Assembly: GCF_900142775.1 (NCBI RefSeq)
Contig: NZ_FRCC01000008.1
Location: forward strand, 62,001-126,000
From: Flavobacterium flevense
GTDB lineage: Bacteria; Bacteroidota; Bacteroidia; Flavobacteriales; Flavobacteriaceae
Length of the DNA stretch: 64,000 bases
Reading direction: 5' to 3'
A program made the translations under genes and the position numbers. Positions within the stretch are counted from its first letter, which is position 1, and every line of letters begins with the position of its first letter. The notes beneath the pieces are model-generated. The model made no database searches, was not told the DNA's origin, and saw only the letters and a program-made list of their open reading frames with translations. This document shows positions 38,050 through 46,579 of the stretch, one piece after another.

Positions 38050-39441
38050 ATGAAAATTACAAAAATTTGTTGCATTGGAGCAGGCTATGTTGGAGGGCCT
38101 ACAATGGCAATTATAGCACAAAAATGCCCACAGATACAAGTTACAGTGGTGGACCTTAATCACGAAAGAATAGCAGCGTGGAATGATGCTGATGTGAATA
38201 ATATCCCAATTTATGAGCCGGGACTTTCGGAGATTGTAAAAGAAGCGAGAGGAAGAAACCTGTTTTTTTCTACGGAAGTAGATCAGGCCATTGACGAAGC
38301 ACAAATGGTTTTTATTTCAGTAAATACGCCAACTAAAACCTATGGGAAAGGGAAAGGAATGGCTGCTGACTTAAAATTTATAGAACTTTGTGCCAGACAA
38401 ATTGCAAAAGTATCTAAGTCAGATAAAATAGTAGTAGAAAAATCTACTTTGCCGGTACGAACTGCCGAAGCTATTAAAAGTATTCTGGATAACACCGGAA
38501 ACGGAGTGAAGTTCCAAATTCTGTCTAATCCGGAGTTTTTAGCCGAAGGAACTGCTGTTCAGGATTTGCTGCAACCGGATCGGATTTTGATAGGTGGTGA
38601 TACTGCCGAAGAAGGACAAAAAGCCATTCAGGCATTGGTAGAGGTATATGCTAACTGGGTGCCGGAAGACAAAATCCTGACCACTAATGTATGGTCATCT
38701 GAACTGTCAAAGTTAACGGCCAACGCTTTTTTAGCACAAAGAATTTCGTCTATAAATGCCATGTCTGAACTTTGTGAAAAAACAGGTGCAAATGTCAATG
38801 AGGTAGCTAAGGCTATTGGAATGGACAGCAGGATTGGTTCGAAATTTCTAAAAGCTTCTGTAGGTTTTGGCGGTTCTTGTTTTCAAAAAGATATTCTGAA
38901 TCTGGTTTATATTGCCAAATCATACGGACTGAATGAGGTAGCCGATTATTGGGAGCAGGTTATTATCATGAATGACCATCAAAAGAGACGTTTTTCAGAT
39001 ACTATTGTAAGAAAATTGTACAATACCGTTTCTGATAAAAAGATTGCATTTTTAGGTTGGGCATTTAAAAAAGATACGAATGATACCAGAGAGTCTGCAG
39101 CGATATATGTAGCAGATGATTTAATTAGTGAAAATGCTAAAATAGCGGTTTATGATCCAAAGGTAACCCGAAAAAAGATTTTGGCTGATTTAGATTATTT
39201 AGAAAGCAGATCTGCTGAAGCTAATGCAGCTCATATTTTGTCTTTTCAAACTGCTTACGAGACCTGCGAAGGTGCTCATGCTATTGCTATTCTTACTGAA
39301 TGGGATGAATTTATTTCTTATGACTGGCAAAAAATTTACAATTCTATGCAAAAACCTGCGTTTGTATTTGACGGAAGAAATATTTTAGATGGTCCTGCGT
39401 TAGAAAAAATAGGATTTATTTATCAGGCTATCGGATCATAA
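38050..39441 (+). CDS. ugd: UDP-glucose 6-dehydrogenase, long (animal-like) type
   Basis: The enzyme oxidises UDP-glucose to UDP-glucuronate with two NAD+. The 463-residue protein has [20 protein letters not shown], the GGPT variant typical of the animal-type branch. It also has [34 protein letters not shown] and the catalytic Cys277 in [17 protein letters not shown]. The C-terminal NAD/UDP domain has [14 protein letters not shown]. It follows the epimerase gene by 75 nt. It is clearly distinct from the second dehydrogenase at 40534, so the locus has two different acidic-sugar routes. Confidence 0.93.
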   Translation: MKITKICCIGAGYVGGPTMAIIAQKCPQIQVTVVDLNHERIAAWNDADVNNIPIYEPGLSEIVKEARGRNLFFSTEVDQAIDEAQMVFISVNTPTKTYGKGKGMAADLKFIELCARQIAKVSKSDKIVVEKSTLPVRTAEAIKSILDNTGNGVKFQILSNPEFLAEGTAVQDLLQPDRILIGGDTAEEGQKAIQALVEVYANWVPEDKILTTNVWSSELSKLTANAFLAQRISSINAMSELCEKTGANVNEVAKAIGMDSRIGSKFLKASVGFGGSCFQKDILNLVYIAKSYGLNEVADYWEQVIIMNDHQKRRFSDTIVRKLYNTVSDKKIAFLGWAFKKDTNDTRESAAIYVADDLISENAKIAVYDPKVTRKKILADLDYLESRSAEANAAHILSFQTAYETCEGAHAIAILTEWDEFISYDWQKIYNSMQKPAFVFDGRNILDGPALEKIGFIYQAIGS

Positions 39442-39606
39442 TGTAAAAATGATATTGTTATAGACTCATTTCTTTAATCAGGGGATGAGTTTGTTGTTTT
39501 TAGCAGGAAACGAAAATGATGATTAACTTACACAGGCAGAACAAGAGATAACATTTAGTATAAAAATTGACCCGTTGGGTGTAATTAGTTTTTGATGCTA
39601 ATTTTT
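39442..39606. other. Non-coding stretch between ugd and the antiterminator gene
   Basis: The whole gap is 345 nt (39442-39786) and shows no gene. A weak ACTCAT/ATGAGT stem (39464-39490) followed by TTGTTGTTTTT may act as a poor terminator. The second half is the palindrome at 39607-39751. No clear promoter was found. Confidence 0.4.
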
Positions 39607-39751
39607 CGTCAGTTCGAGTGATCCCGTTTTCGGACGGGATTGTATCGAGAACAAGAAAAATTTCATTAAAAACGGTTCTCGATACATTTTTTGTCTCGTC
39701 CCGTCCCGATGTTCGGGATCGGGACTGCACAAAAAAACACTCGAACTGACG
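39607..39751. repeat. Nested palindromic repeat (REP-like) upstream of the UpxY gene
   Basis: The outer arms CGTCAGTTCGAGTG (39607-39620) and CACTCGAACTGACG (39738-39751) are exact reverse complements. Inside them TGTATCGAGAAC (39641-39652) pairs with GTTCTCGATACA (39675-39686). Two small hairpins sit in the arms: ATCCCGT/ACGGGAT at 39621-39640 and TCCCGA/TCGGGA at 39704-39718. The element could extrude as a cruciform or form a strong RNA fold in either orientation. Its boxes recur in the array at 36551-36934. Confidence 0.85.
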
Positions 39752-39786
39752 TTTTTAACACCGAACGGTTATAAAAATTTAGAAGT

Positions 39787-40251
39787 ATGAATTGGTATGT
39801 AGTATATACAAAACCAAAATGGGAGAAGAAAGTTGCGGAACAATTAACTCAAAAGGGAATAGAATGTTATTGTCCTTTAGTGACACAAGTGAGGCAGTGG
39901 ACTGACCGGAAAAAGAAAGTACAGGTTCCGCTTTTTAATTCTTATGTTTTTGTCCATTTGGAAGAAGCAGACAGAAACTTGGTTTTTCAGTCTACAGGAG
40001 TGGTACGTTATCTTTTTTGGTTAGGAAAACCCGCTGTTGTACTGGATCAGGAAATTAACACGATTAAAGAATGGTTGGGCTCTTCGGATAAATATGAGGT
40101 TTCCTTAACTCCTTTGCAGGTGGGAGACAGAATCATATTGGAATCAGGACCGTTTAAATCACAATCTGCCATAGTTCAGGAGGTGGGTAAATCACATTAT
40201 ATGTTGGTTTTAGAATCTATGGGATGTGTTTTAAAAATGAAATTAAAATAA
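39787..40251 (+). CDS. upxY: UpxY-family transcription antiterminator (NusG/RfaH paralogue)
   Basis: UpxY proteins bind RNA polymerase early in capsule operons and prevent premature termination, each for its own operon. The NGN domain starts NWYVVYTKPKWEKKVAEQL and has CYCPLVTQVRQWTDRKKKVQ and PLFNSYVFVHL. The C-terminal KOW-like domain has VGDRIILESGPFKSQSAIVQ. At 154 residues it is shorter than NusG and fits the specialised paralogues. It lies directly ahead of the downstream polysaccharide genes, the classical position. The 282-nt untranslated region after it may hold its target. Confidence 0.9.
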   Translation: MNWYVVYTKPKWEKKVAEQLTQKGIECYCPLVTQVRQWTDRKKKVQVPLFNSYVFVHLEEADRNLVFQSTGVVRYLFWLGKPAVVLDQEINTIKEWLGSSDKYEVSLTPLQVGDRIILESGPFKSQSAIVQEVGKSHYMLVLESMGCVLKMKLK

Positions 40252-40426
40252 CATATAGAACTTTTAAGTCTTTTGAGTAGTAGTATTTCGACGTAAGAAA
40301 GTTTTGATATCGCTAAATAACTGGTTTTTAACTTTTTTGAGTTATTCCTTTTCGAAAAATAAGCTTTAGGTTCTTATTCTAGTTTCGATTTTGAAGTTTT
40401 TTATAGGAATTCCGCTTATAGTCTGT

Positions 40427-40434
40427 TATATTTG
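40427..40434 (+). promoter_or_regulatory. -7 element before the TviB-like operon
   Basis: TATATTTG matches TAnnTTTG and lies 99 nt before the dehydrogenase start. No TTTG sits at the right upstream distance. A CAACC/GGTTG hairpin (40458-40477) lies in the predicted leader. Confidence 0.45.
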
Positions 40435-40467
40435 CGCACTGAAAAAAAACGGATTTTCAACCTATTT

Positions 40468-40518
40468 ATGTGGGTTGGAGTCGCGAAGCGGTGGAAGAAA
40501 AACAATGAAAGTAGTTAA
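40468..40518 (+). other. Possible 16-codon leader ORF in the TviB-like operon leader
   Basis: An ATG at 40468, inside the loop of the CAACC/GGTTG hairpin, opens a frame reading MWVGVAKRWKKNNESS that stops at 40518, 15 nt before the dehydrogenase start. It follows the -7 box at 40427-40434 by 33 nt. Its composition is basic and Trp-containing. It may be chance; the evidence is position only. Confidence 0.2.
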
Positions 40519-40533
40519 TACAAGAGTAAATTA

Positions 40534-41832
40534 ATGAATTCTGATTCTAAAATAGCAATTATCGGTCTTGGTTATGTAGGCTTGCCTTTGGCTCGCTTAT
40601 TTGCTACAAAATTTGCTGTTGTAGGCTTTGATATTAACGAATCCAGAGTGGGGCAGTTACAATCAGGAGTTGATGTAACTTTAGAGATTGATTCCACTAC
40701 CCTGAATTCAGTATTAGTGAATAAAAAATCGGAGGAAACTGGTTTGTATTGCACTTCTGATATAAATGATATAGCATCTTGCAATTATTATATTGTAACC
40801 GTTCCTACACCGGTAGATAAAAACAGCCGTCCTGATTTAACACCTTTGTATAAGGCAAGTGAAACGGTGGCTAAAGTTTTGAAAAAAGGCGATATCGTCA
40901 TCTATGAATCTACTGTTTATCCTGGAGTTACTGAGGAGGAATGTGTTCCTGTTTTAGAACGAATATCAGGATTGAAATTCAATAGTGATTTTTTTGCAGG
41001 TTATTCGCCTGAGCGAATTAATCCGGGTGATAAAGAACATACCGTTGATAAAATTTTGAAAGTTACTGCCGGTTCTACTCCTGAAACAGCACAAAAAGTA
41101 AATCAGTTATACCAATCCGTAATTACAGCCGGAACCTATTTGGCTCCCTCAATAAAAATAGCCGAAGCCGCTAAAGTAATTGAGAATTCCCAGCGTGACA
41201 TTAATATCGCTTTTGTAAATGAACTGGCTAAAATATTCAATCTGATGGATATTGATACTCAGTCTGTTCTGGAAGCTGCGGGAACCAAATGGAATTTTTT
41301 ACCCTTCAAACCAGGTTTGGTGGGAGGACATTGTATTGGGGTAGATCCTTATTATTTAGCTCAAAAAGCGCAGGAATTAGGATATCATCCTGAAATAATT
41401 TTGGCAGGACGACGTTTAAATGACAGTATGGGCGAATATGTGGCTTCACAGGTGGTGAAACTGATGATTAAAAAAGGAATTTCTGTTAGTGGAGCTGAGC
41501 TGTTGATGCTTGGGATCACTTTTAAAGAAAATTGTCCTGATGTACGCAATACTAAAATAGTAGATGTTATTAAGGCATTAAAAGAGTACGGAATAACCGT
41601 TACCCTGTTTGATCCTTTGGCTAACCCTACTGAAGTAAAAAAAGAATACGAATTGATTTGTCATCCTGTCCCGACGTTTCGGGATGTTGAAGGACAAAAA
41701 TTTGATGCCGTGGTTTTAGGAGTTGCACATGCTGATTTCCTGACTATGGATTTGTCAAAATTCCAGAAAGCAACAAGTGTCATTTATGATGTAAAAGGTG
41801 TTTTGGGTGATTGCGTAGATGGCAGACTGTGA
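40534..41832 (+). CDS. UDP-N-acetylhexosamine 6-dehydrogenase (TviB/WbpA/VipA-like)
   Basis: The enzyme oxidises C6 of a UDP-HexNAc to the uronic acid. It has the NAD motif IAIIGLGYVGLPLARLF, TVPTPVDKNSRPDLTPL and YESTVYPGVTEEECVPVLE. AGYSPERINPGDKEHT and NSQRDINIAFVNEL are typical of the TviB/WbpA branch. The catalytic Cys267 lies in LVGGHCIGVDPYYLA. The protein has 432 residues. A palindrome, TCCCGA-CGTT-TCGGGA at 41669-41684, encodes about residues 378-384 in the C-terminal domain and matches the intergenic repeat core at 39703-39719. With the epimerase at 36991 it would yield UDP-GalNAcA. Confidence 0.88.
   Translation: MNSDSKIAIIGLGYVGLPLARLFATKFAVVGFDINESRVGQLQSGVDVTLEIDSTTLNSVLVNKKSEETGLYCTSDINDIASCNYYIVTVPTPVDKNSRPDLTPLYKASETVAKVLKKGDIVIYESTVYPGVTEEECVPVLERISGLKFNSDFFAGYSPERINPGDKEHTVDKILKVTAGSTPETAQKVNQLYQSVITAGTYLAPSIKIAEAAKVIENSQRDINIAFVNELAKIFNLMDIDTQSVLEAAGTKWNFLPFKPGLVGGHCIGVDPYYLAQKAQELGYHPEIILAGRRLNDSMGEYVASQVVKLMIKKGISVSGAELLMLGITFKENCPDVRNTKIVDVIKALKEYGITVTLFDPLANPTEVKKEYELICHPVPTFRDVEGQKFDAVVLGVAHADFLTMDLSKFQKATSVIYDVKGVLGDCVDGRL
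41669..41684. repeat. REP-like palindromic core inside a coding frame
   Basis: TCCCGACGTTTCGGGA is a perfect 6-bp inverted repeat around 4 nt, inside the TviB-like gene. With one flanking base on each side it reads GTCCCGACGTTTCGGGAT, close to GTCCCGATGTTCGGGAT at 39703-39719. The reading frame is preserved. Confidence 0.6.
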
Positions 41833-41883
41833 TTAATCGGTTATTGTCCATCGAAAATTGAGAATCGAACAAGGAATTAAATT

Positions 41884-42891
41884 ATGGAAAAGAAACATAC
41901 AATCATACACGTAATTCTTACCGGAGGGGTTGGAAGTCGTTTGTGGCCTTTATCCAGAAAAAGCAGACCCAAACAATATTTAGAGATTTTTGAAGGAAAA
42001 TCATTATTTGAATTAACAGTAGACCGTAACCGTGAAATTGCAGATCAGGTTATCGTGGTAGGAAATGTGGATAACTGTCATTTGAGCAGGCATATTTTAG
42101 AAAAAAATAATATTCCTTATCTGGATATTGTGGAGTCAACGCCCCGAAATACTGCTGCGGCTATTGCTTTTGCAGCTTTTGCAGCTGACCCGGAAGCCAT
42201 TTTGATTGTTACTCCAATGGATCATATTATTGAAAAGAAAGATTTATATGATCAGGCTGTAGCTGATGCAATTGCAAAAGCAGCTAATGGTTACATAGTA
42301 ACTTTTGGAATTGTTCCTACTAAGCCGGAAACAGGATACGGTTATATAGAGTATAAAGGAGAAAATGTACTTTCATTCAGAGAAAAACCAAACCTAGAAA
42401 CGGCAAAATCTTTTATAGCGAAGAAAAACTTCTTATGGAACAGCGGGATGTTTTGTTTTAAAGCCAGTGTTTTTCTGGATGAATTAAAAAACTTCAAACC
42501 CAAAGTGTATAAGAAATCTAAAATTGCATGGGAAAATAATACCGATGGAAAACTGGATTTAGAATTATCTCTTGCTATTCCTTCTATTAGTATTGATTAT
42601 GCGGTAATGGAAAGAAGTAAAAAAATTAAGGTAGTTCCTTCCCAGTTTTTATGGTCTGATTTAGGATCGTTTGAATCGGTTTATGATTATTTGGTTTCTA
42701 AAGGACATGCGGTGGATGAAAACGGTAATATGACCATTGGAACACAGAATTATACGGCTTTTATTGGTATGAAAAACACCATCTTAATTGCTACGGATAA
42801 TGCGAATCTGGTGTTGCAAAAAGAATATTCTCAGGATGTGAAGGATTTGTATAATGAATTGGAAATAAAAAAACCGGAGCTGTTAGAATAA
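41884..42891 (+). CDS. manC: Mannose-1-phosphate guanylyltransferase
   Basis: ManC makes GDP-mannose from mannose-1-phosphate and GTP. The pyrophosphorylase signature TGGVGSRLWPLSRKSRPKQ occupies residues 13-31, with TPMDHIIEKK as the second nucleotide-binding motif. FREKPNLETAKSFI and FLWNSGMFCFKASVFLDEL follow. The protein has 335 residues and lacks the C-terminal phosphomannose isomerase domain of bifunctional ManC/AlgA. GDP-mannose may feed mannose, fucose or related sugars. It lies 51 nt after the dehydrogenase gene. Confidence 0.93.
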   Translation: MEKKHTIIHVILTGGVGSRLWPLSRKSRPKQYLEIFEGKSLFELTVDRNREIADQVIVVGNVDNCHLSRHILEKNNIPYLDIVESTPRNTAAAIAFAAFAADPEAILIVTPMDHIIEKKDLYDQAVADAIAKAANGYIVTFGIVPTKPETGYGYIEYKGENVLSFREKPNLETAKSFIAKKNFLWNSGMFCFKASVFLDELKNFKPKVYKKSKIAWENNTDGKLDLELSLAIPSISIDYAVMERSKKIKVVPSQFLWSDLGSFESVYDYLVSKGHAVDENGNMTIGTQNYTAFIGMKNTILIATDNANLVLQKEYSQDVKDLYNELEIKKPELLE

Positions 42892-42918
42892 AAAATACAG
42901 TTTAACAATAAACGAGAC

Positions 42919-45330
42919 ATGAAAAAAAGATATACATTCATTTTATTATTAGTCACTTTTTTACAATTTTCAACCGGATTTGCTCAGGATTTATTGAAAA
43001 GTGCAGATTTAAGTACTTTGAAAGTGGATAATTTAACTGAAGCTGATTTGTCCAAAATCAAAGCACAGCTGCAATCGAATAATATGACTTTAGATCAGGC
43101 TGAGCCAATGGCTTTGGCCAAAGGTATGTCTGCTGCCGAATTTTCAAAATTACGTGCCCGCTTGGCAAACCCAACAATAAGTGGAGGAAGTTCCGATACT
43201 AAGCCGCAGCTTCAAAAAATTGGAAGAACACAAGATAAAATCACTAATACAAAAGTGAAAGATTCTGTAAATGCATTGATTTTTGGATCGGAATTGTTTG
43301 ATAATCCAACATTGAATTTTGAACCCGATTTAAAATTAGCTACTCCCATGAATTACATCTTAGGTCCCGGAGATGAGTTACAAGTTAGTGTGTATGGCGT
43401 GCAAGAATACAATGAAAGTATTCCTGTAAGTGTTGAAGGAAAAATTACTATTCAATATGTAGGACAAATTGCGGTGTCAGGAATGACCATCGAAGCAGCT
43501 ACTCAAAAAATAAAAGCTGCTATTGCAAGAGTTTATAGTACGGTAGGTTCCGGACAATCACAGGTTAGTGTGAGTTTAGGTCGTATTCGTACCATTAAAA
43601 TCACCGTAGTAGGAGGAAAACAACCGGGGAATTATTCTATTTCTTCTTTAGGTACTGTGTATAATGCACTGCATTTAGCAGGAGGACCGGGGAGAAATGG
43701 AAGTTATAGAAATATTGAATTAATTAGAAACAATAAAGTATATAAAAATATTGATATTTACAGGTTTTTGGTCAAAGGGGATCAGTCTGATAATGTTAGT
43801 TTAAAAGACAATGATGTGATACGTATTCCTGCCTATAGTCAACGTGTTACTATAACGGGAGAGGTTAAGCGTCCCGGTATTTTTGAAATGAAAAAAGGGG
43901 AAACTTTTTCTGACTTAGTTAGCTTTGCTTCCGGTTTCAATGAAATAGCTTATACAGCATCAGTCAGTGTAACCCAAAAAACCAATAAGGAATTTAAAGT
44001 TCGTGATATTCTTAAAAGTGAATTCAACAGCTATCTTCCGCAGTCAGGTGATGTGTTTCATGTTTCTAAAATATTAAATCGTTTTGAAAACCGTATCACT
44101 ATTGAAGGAGCAGTTTTTAGACCCAATACTTATTCTTTTTACGAAGGAATGCGAATTTCTGATTTGGTAGCTAAAGCGGAAGGTTTAAAAGAAGATGCTT
44201 ATACACAAAGAGCACGTATTGTTCGTTTAAAAAGTGATTTGAGTACCGAAATTATAAATGCCAATTTAGCAGCGGCACTTTCAGGAGATTCAAATGCTGA
44301 TATTTTATTACAAAGAGAAGATATTGTGACTGTATATTCTGTTTTGGATTTCAGAGAAGAATACAATATTACGATAGCCGGTGAAGTGAAAAATCCCGGT
44401 GAGTATACGTATTTAGATAATTTAACTCTAAACGATTTGCTGGTACAGGCAGGTGGCTTAACAGGTTCAGCCTCTAAACGTGTCGAAATAGCAAGAATGG
44501 TGAAGTCAGATACTATTGATGATAGCAATCCCAACCGCATCGAACTGATTAATTTAGAGTTGACTCCTGAGAATAATGAACAGCTTAAAAACTATGCTTT
44601 AATGCCTTTTGATGTGATTAGCATCAGGAGAGTAGCTGTTTATGAAAAACCGCAAATGGTAAGCATTAGCGGAGCAGTGGTTTATCCGGGTAGTTATGTT
44701 TTAGAAAATAAAAAAGAAACGATTTATAATATTGTTTCCCGTGCCGGAGGATTGAAGGATATTGCGAATACTCATGGTGTCAAAATCAAAAGACCCCTTA
44801 AAGCAGAGCAGGTAGAACAATTAAAAAGTATTGATTTAAATTTACCTCTTTCAGATTCAAGTGCTGTGAATTCCAATGAAAAATTAAAGAATCAATTGAA
44901 GTATGCTACGATACCGGTAGATTGGAACAAAATTGAAAAAGACCCAAAACATTATTCTAATGTGACCTTATTTCCCGGAGATCAGATTGAAGTGGCTGAA
45001 TTTAATGAAGGTGTAAGAGTTTCCGGAAATGTGTTGCTGAACTCTGAAATTCCGTATCGAAAAGGCAAATCATTTAAATACTATTTAAGTTCAGTAGGTG
45101 GTGTAGATGCTAAAGGCTGGAAAAAGAAAGCCTACATTATCTATCCTAACGGAAAAGCAGATGTTACCGGTTCTTTCCTGTTTTTCAGATCCTATCCTAA
45201 AGTATTACCTGATTCTCAAATTATAGTACCTGAAAAACCGGAACGTAAAAAATTAAGTGCTGGGGAGGTAGTTGGTTTTGGAAGTGTGATTACCAGTTTA
45301 GCATTATTGATTATTACGGCTTTTAAATAA
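42919..45330 (+). CDS. Large SLBB-domain polysaccharide export protein
   Basis: This 803-residue secreted protein belongs to the polysaccharide export family with multiple SLBB domains. The signal peptide ends near STGFAQD. A helical region contains LSKIKAQLQSNNMTLDQAEP. The Poly_export domain (about residues 140-225) has YILGPGDELQVSVYGVQEYN. Four or more SLBB repeats follow, marked by ITGEVKRPGIFEMKKGE, IEGAVFRPNTYSFYEGM, IAGEVKNPGEYTYLDNL and ISGAVVYPGSYVLENKK. A hydrophobic C-terminal helix ends it. It is not a lipoprotein and is much larger than the first Wza-like gene, so it marks a second export system. Confidence 0.9.
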   Translation: MKKRYTFILLLVTFLQFSTGFAQDLLKSADLSTLKVDNLTEADLSKIKAQLQSNNMTLDQAEPMALAKGMSAAEFSKLRARLANPTISGGSSDTKPQLQKIGRTQDKITNTKVKDSVNALIFGSELFDNPTLNFEPDLKLATPMNYILGPGDELQVSVYGVQEYNESIPVSVEGKITIQYVGQIAVSGMTIEAATQKIKAAIARVYSTVGSGQSQVSVSLGRIRTIKITVVGGKQPGNYSISSLGTVYNALHLAGGPGRNGSYRNIELIRNNKVYKNIDIYRFLVKGDQSDNVSLKDNDVIRIPAYSQRVTITGEVKRPGIFEMKKGETFSDLVSFASGFNEIAYTASVSVTQKTNKEFKVRDILKSEFNSYLPQSGDVFHVSKILNRFENRITIEGAVFRPNTYSFYEGMRISDLVAKAEGLKEDAYTQRARIVRLKSDLSTEIINANLAAALSGDSNADILLQREDIVTVYSVLDFREEYNITIAGEVKNPGEYTYLDNLTLNDLLVQAGGLTGSASKRVEIARMVKSDTIDDSNPNRIELINLELTPENNEQLKNYALMPFDVISIRRVAVYEKPQMVSISGAVVYPGSYVLENKKETIYNIVSRAGGLKDIANTHGVKIKRPLKAEQVEQLKSIDLNLPLSDSSAVNSNEKLKNQLKYATIPVDWNKIEKDPKHYSNVTLFPGDQIEVAEFNEGVRVSGNVLLNSEIPYRKGKSFKYYLSSVGGVDAKGWKKKAYIIYPNGKADVTGSFLFFRSYPKVLPDSQIIVPEKPERKKLSAGEVVGFGSVITSLALLIITAFK

Positions 45331-45390
45331 TGTTGTCAGTTGTGGGTTGTGAGTTATCTGTTATAAAAAGGGATACTTATGAACGTAAAA

Positions 45391-45459
45391 CAGAGAATAG
45401 AGAATAGAGAATAGAGAATAGAATATAGAGAATAGAATATAGAGAATAGAATATAGAGG
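45391..45459. repeat. AATAGAG heptamer repeat array abutting a start codon
   Basis: About four copies of AATAGAG are followed by three copies of the 14-mer AATAGAATATAGAG. The run ends directly at the ATG of the Wzz-like gene. The preceding TTGTCAGTTGTGGGTTGTGAG (45333-45353) is another phrase-like run. The array occupies the place of the ribosome-binding region, so copy-number change could alter spacing and translation. Confidence 0.8.
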
Positions 45460-46527
45460 ATGGAAAATATGAATGAAAAATATCCAAACGACGAAATATC
45501 TCTTAAAGAATTAATAGAAAAGGGAAAAGAATGGTATCAATACCTGCTTTCGAAATGGAAAGTGATTGTATTGGCTGGCATTATAGGTGCTGCTTTGGGT
45601 CTTACTTATTCATTTATTAAAAAACCTATTTATACCGCTACTTTATCTTTTGCATTAGAAGATGAAAAATCCGGTGGAGGTATTGGTAGTTTGGCCAGTT
45701 CCTTTGGGCTGGATTTAGGAGGCAGTGGCGGTGGTGCTTTTTCAGCATCTAATTTGATTGAGTTGTTCAAATCCCGATCAATGGTGGAGAAAACCTTACT
45801 AAGTCCTGTAGTAGTAGATGGAAAGACTATTTCATTAGCAGAGATGTATATTCAAAATAATGAATGGCGTAAATCGTGGAAGAAAAATACAAATCTTGCA
45901 AAATTAGATTTTTTGCCTAATGCCAATCGACAAAAATTCACTCGGGTTCAGGATAGTATAATGGGGACAATGTATTCTATTTTATCTAAGTCCTCTTTGT
46001 CCGTAGCTCAAAAAGATAAAAAAATCTCTATTATCAGTATTGATGTTTCCTCTCAAAATGAATTGTTTTCAAAATATTTTTGTGAAGCTCTGGTAGATGA
46101 AGTATCTGATTTTTATGTGGAGACCAAAAGCAAAAAGGCCAGAGAAAACATGCTGATTTTAGAAAGACAAACCGATTCTGTCCGTAGGGAATTAAATGGA
46201 GCCATTACAGGCGTAGCGGTGGCTAATGATAATACTTTTAATTTGAATCCGGCTTTGAATGTACGTCGTGCTCCATCGGCAAGAAGACAGGTTGACGTAC
46301 AGGCTAATACAGCTATTTTATCTGAATTGGTTAAGCAAACAGAACTGGCTAAAGTAAGTCTTCGTAAAGAAACGCCTTTAATTCAGGTGATTGATCGGCC
46401 TATTTTACCCTTGGCTAAAGAAAGATTTGGTAAGGCTAAAGGAATAGTTTTAGGTGGGTTTTTGGCTGGGTTTTTAACAGTACTGGGATTAATAGTAAAA
46501 CGGTTTTTGAAAGAGTTATCGTTGTGA
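45460..46527 (+). CDS. Wzz-type chain-length determinant without kinase domain
   Basis: The protein is a polysaccharide co-polymerase that sits in the inner membrane. It has two membrane helices, WKVIVLAGIIGAALGLTYSF (about residues 32-52) and GIVLGGFLAGFLTVLGLIVK near the C-terminus. The periplasmic domain between them has SARRQVDVQANTAILSELVKQ before the second helix. The Pro-rich PLIQVIDRPILPLAKERFG motif directly before the second helix is typical of Wzz. At 355 residues it lacks the tyrosine kinase of the 34045 gene. It follows the SLBB gene, and the two likely form the second export pair. Confidence 0.9.
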   Translation: MENMNEKYPNDEISLKELIEKGKEWYQYLLSKWKVIVLAGIIGAALGLTYSFIKKPIYTATLSFALEDEKSGGGIGSLASSFGLDLGGSGGGAFSASNLIELFKSRSMVEKTLLSPVVVDGKTISLAEMYIQNNEWRKSWKKNTNLAKLDFLPNANRQKFTRVQDSIMGTMYSILSKSSLSVAQKDKKISIISIDVSSQNELFSKYFCEALVDEVSDFYVETKSKKARENMLILERQTDSVRRELNGAITGVAVANDNTFNLNPALNVRRAPSARRQVDVQANTAILSELVKQTELAKVSLRKETPLIQVIDRPILPLAKERFGKAKGIVLGGFLAGFLTVLGLIVKRFLKELSL

Positions 46528-46579
46528 TATAGCTATCAACTATATTTTGTGAAATTATTAATATTTTTAGAATTATAAA

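Noticed and set aside
37318-38304. Minus-strand frames opposite the epimerase and ugd genes
   Set aside because: They lie wholly opposite strong coding genes with clear family motifs. Their translations are low in recognisable motifs and rich in residues expected from antisense reading.
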